Below are positions 44,256 to 53,090 of a stretch of DNA of 64,000 nucleotides, in pieces; position 1 is the stretch's first letter; each line of letters opens with the position of its first letter. Under the pieces are notes generated by a model. The model was given only the letters and a program-made list of their open reading frames with translations, was not told where the DNA came from and did no database searches. This stretch comes from Bog-756 sp963727075. Its GTDB lineage: Bacteria > Actinomycetota > Acidimicrobiia > Acidimicrobiales > RAAP-2. The position numbers were made by a program, and so were the translations under genes. The stretch is taken from positions 1,612,001 to 1,676,000 of the forward strand of contig CAVSET010000006.1 in the NCBI GenBank assembly GCA_963727075.1, read 5' to 3'.

Positions 44256-45014
44256 GTGCCCTCTGCTTCTGACCCGTACTACCGCGATGACCTGGCTGTT
44301 GTGCATCATCGGGGCTTTGCGTTCCATGCCGAGATGTGCGCCCCGGGGATCCTGGCCCTGCTGGCGAACATCCGGGAGCGGGAGGGTCTCGTTCTCGAGA
44401 TCGGCTGCGGCAGCGGCTTGCTCACGTCGCACCTGGTCGAGGCCGGCCACCGCGTCATCGCCACCGACGCCTCCCCCGCCATGCTCGACCTCGCCCGCAG
44501 CACGTGTCCGGTGGGAGTTGACATTCGCCAGCTCACATTGCCGTTCGATGACGTACCCGCCGCCGACGCGATCGTCGGTGTGGGCCACGCCCTCAACTAC
44601 CTGGTCGACACGACCGCGGTCGAACAGGCGCTCCGATCTCTGGCCCGAGCGCTCACTCCCGGCGGGGTGTTGGCCATCGACCTCTGCGACCTCGAGTGGG
44701 GATCAGCTCGCAGCTCCATGGAGAGCTCGGGGCGGGTGGGAGACGATTGGGCCATCGTCACTCGGTACTCCTCCCCGACGCCGGATCGCTACGTACGGGA
44801 ACTCACGACCTTCGTCCGGGCCGACGATGGGACGTGGCGACGGGACGACGAATGCCATGACAACGTCTTGCTGGACACCGGACGTCTTCCGGCGTTGTTG
44901 GCCGGTGAGGGCATCGATGCCGACATCCGGTCGTCCTTCGGAGCCGAGGAGCTGCCTGTCGGGCTGCGTGCCTTGATCGGCACTCGGCCGGCGGTCGACC
45001 GGATCGGACCCTGA
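44256..45014 (+). CDS. SAM-dependent methyltransferase
   Basis: A 252-residue protein from GTG 44256 (GGAAAGGAC site). SAM-binding motif I is LVLEIGCGSGLLTSHL, followed by HRVIATDASPAMLDLA, and motif II-like AIVGVGHALNYLVD, then LARALTPGGVLAIDLCD. The C-terminal half has beta-type composition typical of class I methyltransferases of small molecules. Substrate unknown. Confidence 0.85.
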   Translation: MPSASDPYYRDDLAVVHHRGFAFHAEMCAPGILALLANIREREGLVLEIGCGSGLLTSHLVEAGHRVIATDASPAMLDLARSTCPVGVDIRQLTLPFDDVPAADAIVGVGHALNYLVDTTAVEQALRSLARALTPGGVLAIDLCDLEWGSARSSMESSGRVGDDWAIVTRYSSPTPDRYVRELTTFVRADDGTWRRDDECHDNVLLDTGRLPALLAGEGIDADIRSSFGAEELPVGLRALIGTRPAVDRIGP

Positions 45015-45087
45015 TGGCAGCCACGTGGCCGAGCAGGCGAAGTCGGGGAGGACGAGGACGGACGGCCCCCCCCACGCCAGTGCACCG

Positions 45088-46270
45088 ATGACGGATCCCG
45101 CCGGTGGCGATGTGGTGGTGATCGGAGGTGGGCTCGTCGGGACATCGCTCGCGTACGAGCTGGCCTGCGCCGGAGCGGACACGGTGTTGATCGATCGTCA
45201 TGATGCAGGTCGGGCCACCGACGCTGGAGCAGGCATTCTCTCGCCGGAGACGAACCAGGACCCGGACCCGGGGCTGTTCGCCTTCGGCCGCGCCGCGGCA
45301 CGGCACTACGAGTCTCTGATCGGCGCGACTGGCCGACGATGGCGTGAACGACATCGGTTTCGCCGTTACCGGCTCCGTCCTGGTGGCCGAGCGGCCCGGC
45401 GACGATGTCGTCATGGAAGCGGCGATCACCCTGGCCAGAGCGTCGCTGCCCTGATGTCGTCAGCGAAATCGACCCTGGTGAGCTCGCCCGGCATTTCCCT
45501 CCCCTCGGCCCGGTCCGCCGGGCTCTCCTCAACCCGGCGGGGCGGCGCGTCGATGGCCGGCAGCTCAACCGGGCCATCCGGCAGGCGGCCTCCGCCCGGG
45601 GGATGCGGACGGTCGATACCGAAGTCATCGGTATCGACGGTGACCCGGGTGACGGGACGGTCCGGGGAGTGACCACACCCGACGGCCCTGTGGCGGCCAC
45701 CGCGGTGGTCATCGCCGGAGGGAGCATGGTCAGACCAGATGGCCGCGGCTGCTCGGGGTGGGGCTCCCGGTGACTCCTCTCAAGGGTCAGATCATCCACC
45801 TGATGGTGCCCGGGGCGGACAGCCGGGACTGGTCCATCGTGCAACCGGTACTGGGCTTCTACCTGGTCCCCTGGCCGGGCGGGCAGGTGGCCTGCGGGGG
45901 AACGATGGAGGCGGACGCCGGCTTCGACCACCGATCCACCGCAGACGGTGTCCATCAGCTGCTCCGCGAGTGCCTGCGCAGTGCCCCCGGTCTGGCCCAG
46001 GCGGAGGTCAGCGACATCCGGGTGGGATCCCGGCCGGCCACGCCTGATGGCCGACCGATCCTCGGCCGGCTGCCGGGGTGGTCGAACGTGTTCGTGGCCA
46101 CCGGTCACGGGGCCGAAGGCCTGCTCCTCGGCCCTTACAGCGGCCTGCTGGTCGCCTCGAGCCTGCTCGGAGTGCCGGTGGCAGAACAGTCGTCTGTAGC
46201 GACGACCACCCCATCGGACGTCCTCGCCATGTGCTCGCCCGAGCGATTCACGGCCGGGTCGGGGCGCTGA
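45088..46270 (+). pseudogene. FAD-dependent glycine/D-amino-acid-oxidase-like protein, about three frameshifts
   Basis: ATG 45088 begins GGDVVVIGGGLVGTSLAYEL, the DAO-family FAD motif, to AAARHYESLI. The protein continues in other frames: ARLADDGVNDIGFAVTGSVL (from 45325), CPDVVSEIDPGELARHF (from about 45445) and LLGVGLPVTPLKGQIIHLMV (from about 45730), and ends with RPATPDGRPILGRLPGWSNV and FVATGHGAEGLLLGPY, the second FAD contact. About 395 residues in total, normal for the family (sarcosine oxidase, ThiO). Residues are well conserved across each break. Confidence 0.75.
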
Positions 46271-46273
46271 CCC

Positions 46274-46981
46274 CTACCAGAGAGGTGACCACGAGCTGGT
46301 GCGCAACAGCTTGCTCTCCCATTGATCGCGGATCTCGAGGCCCTTGGCCATGTAGGAGCCCGGCCACGTACCCGGGTCATGCTCCTCGACACTGGTCAGC
46401 AGGTGCCCGAGGGTGGCGAAGTTCATGATCTTCTGCATCAAGATCGCCTCGGGACGGATGCCCGACCCATGCGCCACCTGGAAGCAGGCCGCGATGTCCA
46501 GAAGCTGGTGCTCCTTCGGGATCTTCCGCATGAACCGCCAGTAGTCCTCGTCCCAGAGCTTGATGTAGTCATCCAGGGGCTTGTCGGGCCAACCGGTGTC
46601 CTGCATGTACAGCGAGAGTTCGTGCTCACGGCCGTCGGTCGGCAGCTGCTCGAGCTCGACCTCCTGGAGGGCCGACCAGTACACCGGGGTGAGCAGCTTC
46701 CCCTCCACCTGATAGCGATAGGAATCGAGGCGCGCCATGGTGGAGCTCAGATCACCGCTGGTCATGCGCCGGGCCAGCGACTCCCAGGCCGTTCCGTCGG
46801 TGACGGCGGTGACGGTGACAACCTGGTAGGCGGGTCCACTCCCCATGGCGTGGTTCAGGTACCAGGCCAGCCGGGCGTCATCGCCCTGAGCCAATCGGGC
46901 CATCCACTCGTCCCGGTACACGTCCTCGAAGGCCGAAGCGTGCTTCCCGAGCACCCTGTGGGTCTCATGCATGAAGAGCAT
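46274..46981 (-). CDS. unrecognised protein, paralog of the next gene
   Basis: A 235-residue protein from ATG 46981 with an excellent GGAGGTGAG site. It begins MLFMHETHRVLGKHASAFED and shares with its upstream neighbour WYL.....GSG.AY, VTVTAVTDG.AW and an end RDQWESKLLRTSSWSPLW. The split into two similar halves (start motif, central EL.LYM.DT.WP) suggests a dimeric alpha/beta-barrel of the NIPSNAP or EthD kind, but I cannot confirm that. No signal peptide. It forms a tandem pair with the gene at 47 kb. Confidence 0.65.
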   Translation of the reverse strand: MLFMHETHRVLGKHASAFEDVYRDEWMARLAQGDDARLAWYLNHAMGSGPAYQVVTVTAVTDGTAWESLARRMTSGDLSSTMARLDSYRYQVEGKLLTPVYWSALQEVELEQLPTDGREHELSLYMQDTGWPDKPLDDYIKLWDEDYWRFMRKIPKEHQLLDIAACFQVAHGSGIRPEAILMQKIMNFATLGHLLTSVEEHDPGTWPGSYMAKGLEIRDQWESKLLRTSSWSPLW

Positions 46982-47045
46982 CAGCTCACCTCCGACCGGT
47001 TCCGACTCGGGCACCTCGCCGGCTCACCCAACAGGAACGATCTGC

Positions 47046-47746
47046 TCATGAGAGGGGTGACCACACCGCGGTCCGGAGCAGCCTCGAGTTCCACTGGTCC
47101 CTCAGGTCCAGCGCATCATGCATCCACGAACCGGGCTTGGTCACCTCGGGTGGAATGTCGTGCGTCAGGAGGTGGATCAGCGGCGGCAGGCTGGAGATCC
47201 TCTGCATCAGCGTGACCTCGGGTCCCCGTCCTGCTCCGGGCATGGTCTGGAGCGCAAGCTCGATCCGGAGCCCCACCCGGGCGTCTTCTGATTCGAGGGA
47301 ACGCTGGTAGACGCCGTCCAGCTGCCTCGATGTAGTCGCCGATCCTTCCCCGGGAAGGGCCACATCGTGTCCTCCATGTACATCGTCGGCTCGTGTTCGT
47401 CGGGGTCGGTCGGAACCTCGGCCAGGTCGATCGATGGCGACCATTCGAGCGGCAGCATGATCCGGCTGGTGCTCTGGTGCTGCAGTCCATCGAGCTGGCG
47501 CGCCCACGATTGGAGGTCTCCACCCGCCACTCGCTCCGCCAGTCGCTGCCATGCCGCGCCGTCGGTCACCGCCGTGACGGTGACGGCCCGATAGGCCAAC
47601 CCGCTGCCGTGGGCCAGGTCCAAGTACCAGAGCAATCGGGCGTCGGACCCCTCGGCCAGCTTGGGCATCCAGCCGCCCCGGTACGCCTCCTCGAACTGCG
47701 ACGCGGACTTGCCGACGACCTTGTGAACCTCGTGTATGAAGAGCAC
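47046..47746 (-). CDS. unrecognised protein, paralog of the preceding entry, two frame breaks
   Basis: GTG 47746 follows AAGGGGG and reads VLFIHEVHKVVGKSASQFEE, then RLLWYLDLAHGSGLAYRAVT and TMYMEDTMWPFPGK. Around 47325-47355 two frame changes occur (the pieces IGDYIEAAG and DGVYQRSLESEDARVGLRIE), after which the last 90 residues to WNSRLLRTAVWSPLS are clean. Alignment by eye with the downstream paralog covers the full length, about 233 residues. Spacing between the pair is 64 bases, so they are probably co-transcribed. Confidence 0.6.
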
Positions 47747-47968
47747 GAACCCCCTTTCGAAGGATGCGCCGCCGGCTCGAAGTCACCATGAAAACGGGAT
47801 TTGCTCGCCGCAGGGTGCGCGCATGGTAACCCTCGCCCGATCGGTGGTCAACGCACGTGAGGCAGGCCCGTCCGGCCCGAACCGCGTGGTCTGGCGGTCA
47901 GGCCGGCCGGACCCCCGTCGGGTCGACATGGCCGAGCTCAGAACGATGGCATGAGGGCGGGGCCCGGT

Positions 47969-48328
47969 TCAGCCGGTGCCACCTACTTGATGGAGCTCGA
48001 TGGCATTGCCGGCCGGATCGTTGATGAATGTCTGGCGGTTGCTCCCGACGGCCATCGGGTCACCGACCGAGACGCCCTTCGACCGCAGCTCCTCGACCAC
48101 GCCCTCCAGATCAGCGACGCGAATGGCGAAATGCTGGCCCATATTGACCGGGACCGGAGCCTCGACGAGATGGACCTGCTGGGCACCGAAGTCGATCCAG
48201 GCGCCGCCGATCCCCAGGTCGGGCCGATCGCCACGAAGCTTCCCGCCCAGGACGTCGATATAGAAAGCGACGATGGTGTCCACGTCAGGGACATTCACCG
48301 AAACGTGGTGCACACCGAGAGGTTCCAT
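47969..48328 (-). CDS. VOC-family (glyoxalase-like) protein
   Basis: A 119-residue single vicinal-oxygen-chelate domain from ATG 48328. It has EPLGVHHVSVNVPDVDTIVA with a metal-ligand His, GGAWIDFGAQQVHLVEAP, GQHFAIRVADLEGVVEEL and FINDPAGNAIELHQV with the C-terminal Glu. Members are dioxygenases, lyases or resistance proteins. Two half-modules are present, so a homodimer makes the active site. Confidence 0.85.
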   Translation of the reverse strand: MEPLGVHHVSVNVPDVDTIVAFYIDVLGGKLRGDRPDLGIGGAWIDFGAQQVHLVEAPVPVNMGQHFAIRVADLEGVVEELRSKGVSVGDPMAVGSNRQTFINDPAGNAIELHQVGGTG

Positions 48329-48729
48329 GGATTCGATTCTGATCCTTGGAGGGGGTTGTTGCAACGGATCATCGGCCACCGGGCGGTTTGGCTTGACGTC
48401 CGTGCGCGTCGCCGGCCGTGTGGTGATCGATCTCCCGGAGGAATGTGCCCAGCACCGCGGCGTTGGCCGCCACGCTGTCCGTCCCCGGCAGGCACAGATC
48501 GCTCGAGCGTGACTCCGGCCTCTTCGTGTGCCTCCCTCAACGCGGCGTGCTCGGGTGACTCGTCTGGTTCCACCGCCCCGCCGATGGTGGCCCATTGGCC
48601 GGTGTCCACGGTTCGGACCAACAGCACCTGCCCATCGTCATCTCGCGGAAGCACGGCCACCGAGGGAAGCACCAACAGCTCGTTGCCCACCAGCAGGCGA
48701 AGCCGGTGGATGGAGGGTGACACCGCCAT
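48295..48729 (-). pseudogene. Nudix hydrolase, truncated after the Nudix box
   Basis: ATG 48729 opens a normal Nudix N-terminal half: VLPSVAVLPRDDDGQVLLVR, TGQWATIGGAVEPDESPEHA and ALREAHEEAGVTLE, which is a complete Nudix box (G-x5-E-x7-REUXEEXGU). After LERS the expected second half is missing; the bases to about 48330 read as Arg-rich junk or, in another frame, as an unrelated tail (TDSVAANAAVLGTFLREID). The gene seems fused by deletion to foreign sequence. It overlaps the VOC start region. Confidence 0.6.
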
Positions 48730-48764
48730 ACAGGCCACGTAGTTCGCCTGGGCGAGATCTCCTG

Positions 48765-49262
48765 TCAGGAGGCTCGGTCGGCAGCTTCGCCTGGGGAGTC
48801 CAGCATTACCGTTCGGGCCAGAATGCCCAACGTGGCTCGGAGCGCGCCCTCCGACAGTACGGGAAAGATCCCGGCCTCCTTCCATACGGGGTCGATGTTC
48901 GACCAGTCGTAGTAGGAGGTGACCAGGGTGCCACCCTCCACGGGTTCGAGCGTGTACCCGTAGACGTGGCCGATCTGGGGTCGGATCTGACCGAGGATGG
49001 TCCAGGCGATCTCGCGGTCGGGTGTGAATTCGGTGATGGTGACGGTCACGTCGTAGAGGCCCATCGGGTAGTCGTTGAGGGCCTCTCGGTCCATGTGGAC
49101 GACGAAGCTGTCACCAACGGCGGTCACCGGCTGTCCGGTCGCACTCATCAGCATTCCCGAACTGTCGATCGCCACGTGCCCCTCGGGATCGCTCAGGACG
49201 CGGAAGACGGCCGCGGGCTCTGCCGCGATGGTCCGTTGGACTTCCAATCGCTCACTAGCCAC
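48765..49262 (-). CDS. SRPBCC / polyketide-cyclase-like protein
   Basis: A 165-residue START-fold protein from GTG 49262. EVQRTIAAEPAAVFRVLSDP is the typical first strand and helix, followed by FTPDREIAWTILGQIRP and YTLEPVEGGTLVTSYYDWSN. The domain binds hydrophobic ligands. A similar but diverged copy occurs at 51162-51602. Confidence 0.8.
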   Translation of the reverse strand: MASERLEVQRTIAAEPAAVFRVLSDPEGHVAIDSSGMLMSATGQPVTAVGDSFVVHMDREALNDYPMGLYDVTVTITEFTPDREIAWTILGQIRPQIGHVYGYTLEPVEGGTLVTSYYDWSNIDPVWKEAGIFPVLSEGALRATLGILARTVMLDSPGEAADRAS

Positions 49263-49379
49263 GGCTCCATCGTGCCACAGGCCAGGACCGGCGGCTGGAA
49301 GCAGGGGCGGCGCAGTTTGCCTCCCCTATGCCCGGGAGGTGGACCGCCGGTTCACTAGGCTGACGCCGGTGCCAGACAG

Positions 49380-49736
49380 ATGAGCGATGACGATTCACTG
49401 GAGGAGTCGGAACCAGATGTCCGATTCACCTACGCCAACGAACGCACCTTCCTGGCGTGGAACCGGACCGCGTTGGCGCTCATCGCCACCGGCGTCGCCG
49501 CCACCCAGCTGCTTCCCGAATTCCACGTGAACGGCGGACGGCGGATCCTCGGTCTCCCGATGATCGCGCTGGGAGCGCTGGTCGCCCTGACCAGCTTCCT
49601 TCACTGGAGGGCGAACCAGCGGGCCATGCGGCGCAGCGAGCCCCTTCCCCGTTCGCCCATGCCGCTCGTCCTCTCGCTCGGTATCGGGGCGGTGGCCGTC
49701 ATCGCGGTCGTACTCGCCCTGGTCGGCTCGAAATAG
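49380..49736 (+). CDS. DUF202 (YidH-type) membrane protein, first copy
   Basis: A 118-residue protein from ATG 49380. The family motif RFTYANERTFLAWNRTALAL is followed by three hydrophobic helices (TALALIATGVAATQLL, RILGLPMIALGALVALTSF, VLSLGIGAVAVIAVVLALV). DUF202 proteins are small inner-membrane proteins of unknown role, often encoded in tandem as here. Confidence 0.88.
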   Translation: MSDDDSLEESEPDVRFTYANERTFLAWNRTALALIATGVAATQLLPEFHVNGGRRILGLPMIALGALVALTSFLHWRANQRAMRRSEPLPRSPMPLVLSLGIGAVAVIAVVLALVGSK

Positions 49737-49755
49737 CTCGCCAGGCTGCCCTGCC

Positions 49756-50085
49756 GTGCCCTACGACGATGCCGAACAGGGCACGACCAAGGACCCTGGG
49801 CTGGCCCGGGAACGCACCGACCTGGCCTGGAATCGATCTGGCCTGGCGGTTGCCGTCACCGTGGCCATCGTTCTGCGGCGGCTCTGGCCCCTCCACGGCA
49901 ATCGGGAAGTCCTGGCCCTGGCTCTGATCGCGACCGGTGCCGTCATCTGGGCCGTGGGGATGCGCCTCGGTCGCCTGACGCAGCCCCATCAGGACGACAG
50001 GACCTTGGGCGAACGCTCGTGCCGCTTGTTGACCATTGGCACGTTGGTGCTGGCCGTCGCCGGGTTCGTCGCTGGAGTTCTCTAG
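49756..50085 (+). CDS. DUF202 membrane protein, second copy
   Basis: A 109-residue protein from GTG 49756, 19 bases after the first copy. The motif is PGLARERTDLAWNRSGLAVA, with helices LAVAVTVAIVLRRLW, VLALALIATGAVIWAVGM and LTIGTLVLAVAGFVAGVL. The E-R-T-x-L-A-W-N-R signature is shared with the first copy while the rest has diverged, so the pair is an old duplication likely forming a hetero-complex. Confidence 0.87.
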   Translation: MPYDDAEQGTTKDPGLARERTDLAWNRSGLAVAVTVAIVLRRLWPLHGNREVLALALIATGAVIWAVGMRLGRLTQPHQDDRTLGERSCRLLTIGTLVLAVAGFVAGVL

Positions 50086-50118
50086 CCCGCGGCGGGATCA
50101 TGGCGTGGAGGAAAGGCG

Positions 50119-50523
50119 TCAGCGCGGACGGGTCTCCGTGTTCATTCCGGCCGTGATGAACAGCGCGGTGGCCGGACCCGCCACATCAGCCGTGTGCCAG
50201 ACCGCCGGCGGGTTCACCACCGCCTCACCGGGGCCGAGCGTGATCGAGCGAACGCCGCCGTCGGTCTCCCGAAGGAGGGTGATGAAGCCATCGGTGCACA
50301 CCACCAGCTCCTCACCCAAGGGATGCACCTCCCAAGACTCCCATGGACCGGAGAAGGAGTGCATCGACACCAGACGGCCTTCGACGCCGTCGACTGCAGC
50401 CCGCTCGCCGTACTGTTCGTACCAAGACACGTCCCCGGTGAACGGGGGTTGAAGGCGCACGGTGGCCCCCTGGCCGAGGTGCACGGGGATCTCTCCCAGC
50501 CGGAACTTTCCTTCGTCGGTCAT
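50119..50523 (-). CDS. cupin-domain protein
   Basis: A 134-residue single-cupin protein from ATG 50523. The barrel motifs are FSGPWESWEVHPLGEELVV and LGPGEAVVNPPAVWHTADV, with His and Glu as probable metal ligands; the C-terminus ALFITAGMNTETRPR is hydrophobic-then-polar. Likely a small dioxygenase- or isomerase-like protein. Divergent from the GNAT gene. Confidence 0.82.
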   Translation of the reverse strand: MTDEGKFRLGEIPVHLGQGATVRLQPPFTGDVSWYEQYGERAAVDGVEGRLVSMHSFSGPWESWEVHPLGEELVVCTDGFITLLRETDGGVRSITLGPGEAVVNPPAVWHTADVAGPATALFITAGMNTETRPR

Positions 50524-50559
50524 GGACCAGAGTCTGCCATCGGCTCCGGCCCGATCGGC

Positions 50560-51096
50560 ATGGCCAGGGTCGACTACCTTGGCCTCGTGGAGGTCAGGGA
50601 GCTCACCAACGTCGGGCCGGACGAATACGAGCAGATCGTCGACGGTGAGAAAGATCCCTACGGCACCGACCACCTCGGCATGGACTGGAAGGAGAAGACC
50701 GGTCATGTCGCCCTGATCCAGGAGGGACGCATCATCGCTCACGCCGGGTGGGTCCCGGCCGACCTGCGTGTGGCGAGCGGCGAGCGCCTCCGGATCGTGG
50801 GGCTGGGGGGCGTGATGGTCCATCGACAGCACCGGGGAATGGGCCTGGGCCACCAGCTGGTCGCCGTGGCCATGGACCGGATGGGCCAGCTCGGCGTCCC
50901 GATCGGGATGCTGTTCTGCCGAGCCCAGCGGGTACCGTTCTACGAGAGCCTCGGCTGGCACCCGACCGGGGAGAACGTAACGGCGGACCAACCCGGTGGA
51001 GCAGTCGAGATGCCGCTGGTGACCTGTTGGACGCCGTTCGTCGACGGTGCCGCGCTGCCGAGCTCGGCGCTGCACATCGAGGGGCTGCCTTTCTGA
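50560..51096 (+). CDS. GNAT-family N-acetyltransferase
   Basis: A 178-residue protein from ATG 50560 (GTG 50587 is an alternative start). It contains HVALIQEGRIIAHAGWVPAD, the acetyl-CoA loop LGGVMVHRQHRGMGLGHQLV and MLFCRAQRVPFYESLGWHP. This is the typical GNAT order. Substrate unknown. Confidence 0.87.
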   Translation: MARVDYLGLVEVRELTNVGPDEYEQIVDGEKDPYGTDHLGMDWKEKTGHVALIQEGRIIAHAGWVPADLRVASGERLRIVGLGGVMVHRQHRGMGLGHQLVAVAMDRMGQLGVPIGMLFCRAQRVPFYESLGWHPTGENVTADQPGGAVEMPLVTCWTPFVDGAALPSSALHIEGLPF

Positions 51097-51161
51097 CCGA
51101 CATCGTCGGCCGATAGTCGGCCATACCCGTGTGCGGACGCCAGGATGTCCGAATATGGGGG

Positions 51162-51602
51162 TCAGGTTTCGATGAGCTCCTTGAAACGGACCATCTCGTC
51201 AGCAGTGTCGGACTCCAGCCACCGCCGGAGCAGCGGCTCCACCAACCATCGCCACGGGCTCTTGAAGTCGAAGACCTCACGATGGGTCACGACCGTCCCC
51301 TCTTCGGTGACACAGCAATCGAATGTTCCCTCGAAGTCGAGGAACCAGCGGGCCGGGCCCGAGATGGCGGATCCGAAGACCAGGCGCCACGGACTCAGGG
51401 TGAACGGATACGTTCCTGACGGCCCTGGCAGTCCTCGGATGCGACCCGAGAACGTCACCGTTCCGTGGTCACCGTCGCGGTTGACAGTGCCAACACGACC
51501 TATCTTCCGGTCGGCGAGGCGGTATCGGTCAAGGTCCAGAACGAACTCGAACACCTCGTTCGGCGGGACGCCGACGGTGGCCGATGCCTCACCGACGATC
51601 AC
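51162..51602 (-). CDS. SRPBCC-family protein
   Basis: A 146-residue START-like protein from GTG 51602. ASATVGVPPNEVFEFVLDLD is the usual beginning, then DHGTVTFSGRIRGLPGPSG and FDFKSPWRWLVEPLLRRWLE, the C-terminal helix. It probably binds a hydrophobic ligand or acts as a cyclase-like enzyme. Only weakly similar to the copy at 48.8-49.3 kb. Confidence 0.78.
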   Translation of the reverse strand: MIVGEASATVGVPPNEVFEFVLDLDRYRLADRKIGRVGTVNRDGDHGTVTFSGRIRGLPGPSGTYPFTLSPWRLVFGSAISGPARWFLDFEGTFDCCVTEEGTVVTHREVFDFKSPWRWLVEPLLRRWLESDTADEMVRFKELIET

Positions 51603-51976
51603 CCGGTCACGCTACACCCGGGTTCTTGGCCGATTCGACTCGACGAAGGAGTTCTTCCCCTCGGTCGGAGCGAGGCCTACCCGGACACGCCAACGTGAGG
51701 CCCTCGACCTTGGTCGGTGGAGGAAGCGCCGCTCTGGGCATACCGTGCTCGGCGTGCTGGGCGGTGTGGCGCTCGTCGGCACCCAACCAGATGACCCTCC
51801 TCCCATTGGCCTTCCGGTGCCTGTCAACGCCGCAGAGATGCCACCCGCCCCGGCGACCTGACAGCACGGCGTCGGGTCGCCAGCGGGAGCGGGAGCGGCC
51901 CCGCCCTGAAACCGATTTGGTCCCGGCTCGGAGCACTGCAGGCGGGCTGCAGGCCCCCGGGGACATACTTCGGTTC
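51603..51976. other. 374-base intergenic stretch
   Basis: It lies between the divergent SRPBCC and phosphotransferase genes. The open frames crossing it have random-looking composition and no ribosome site. No hairpin, repeat or RNA gene was recognised. Confidence 0.4.
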
Positions 51977-52988
51977 ATGCCAGGAATCGAGCTGTCCTCC
52001 CGCTCGCTGGCCGGGTCGGTTGACGAGCTCATCGACGGCTACACGTCGCGAACGCCGATGATCCCGGCCGACTCGAAGTCGGGAGCCAGGTTCGAATGGG
52101 TGGTCCTGGCCGGCGAGCGCCTGGTGCTGAAGTACCAGGACGCACGGGACGACTGGATCATGCGGGCCACCGGAGATCTCGGCGGTCGGAGGTTCGCGGC
52201 CATGTGGGCGTCGGGGTTGTTGGATGCCGTCCCGCCTCCCATCGACCACGCCGTTGTCGGGGCGGCGCTCGACGGGTCGGTCGGGGCCATCTTGCAGCGG
52301 GATGTCTCGGACGGTCTGCTCCCGCTCGGTGACGAACCGTTCGGACTCGAGCAGCATCTGCGGTTCCTCGATCACATGGCCTTGCTCCACGCCCGGTTCT
52401 GGGAGTGGAAGGACGTCGTCGGCCTCACTCCACTGCCTGATCGATACCTCATGATGTCCCCCTCGGTGGCCGAGGACGAAGCGGTCGCGGAGCTCGGACG
52501 CAATGGTGCCGAAGGTGATGGCGGAGGGCTGGGACCGCTTCACCGCGGTTGCTCCCCGTGCCGCGGCCGTCGTCCTCCCGCTCGTCGAGGATCCGGGTCC
52601 GCTGGTCAGATCGCTGGAGCATGTGCCCCATACGTTCGTGCACGGGGACTGGAAGGCGGCCAACCTGGGTCACCACCCGGATGGGCGGACGATCCTGCTC
52701 GACTGGGGCGAGGTGGCGGGAGAGGCTTCCCCGCTGGCCGATCTGGGCTGGTACCTGGCGCTCAACTCGGCGCGGATCCCGCAATCAAAGGAGGACACCA
52801 TCGCCGCCTACCGGAACTCGCTCGAGGGACATGGGGTCGACACCGGAGGATGGTGGGAGGAGGCCCTTGGGCTCGACCTGCTCGGAACCGTGATGCAGTT
52901 CGGGTGGGAGAAGGCCCTCGGGGGCCCCGGGTCCGAGCTCGATTGGTGGGAGGAGCGGGCCGCCACGGGGGCGGACTGGCTTCGCTGA
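51977..52988 (+). CDS. aminoglycoside/choline-kinase-type phosphotransferase, one frameshift
   Basis: ATG 51977 starts a kinase-like fold: ARFEWVVLAGERLVLKYQDA with the ATP lysine, then AILQRDVSDGLLPLG and HLRFLDHMALLHARFWEW. Near 52500 the frame changes by one base, and VPKVMAEGWDRFTAVAPR, the catalytic loop TFVHGDWKAANLGHHPDG and ILLDWGEVAGEASPLADLGW (metal Asp) continue to 52988. All APH-family catalytic residues are therefore present. About 337 residues. Substrate unknown. Confidence 0.8.
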
Positions 52989-53090
52989 CCGCCTCGCCGT
53001 CGGAGGCCGACCATTGGCCATCGGCCCGCCGCCATCTGGTGAGATGGACAAGAATCTCGAGGTGGCTGGCTTTCGGGCGGCGGGTGCCTC

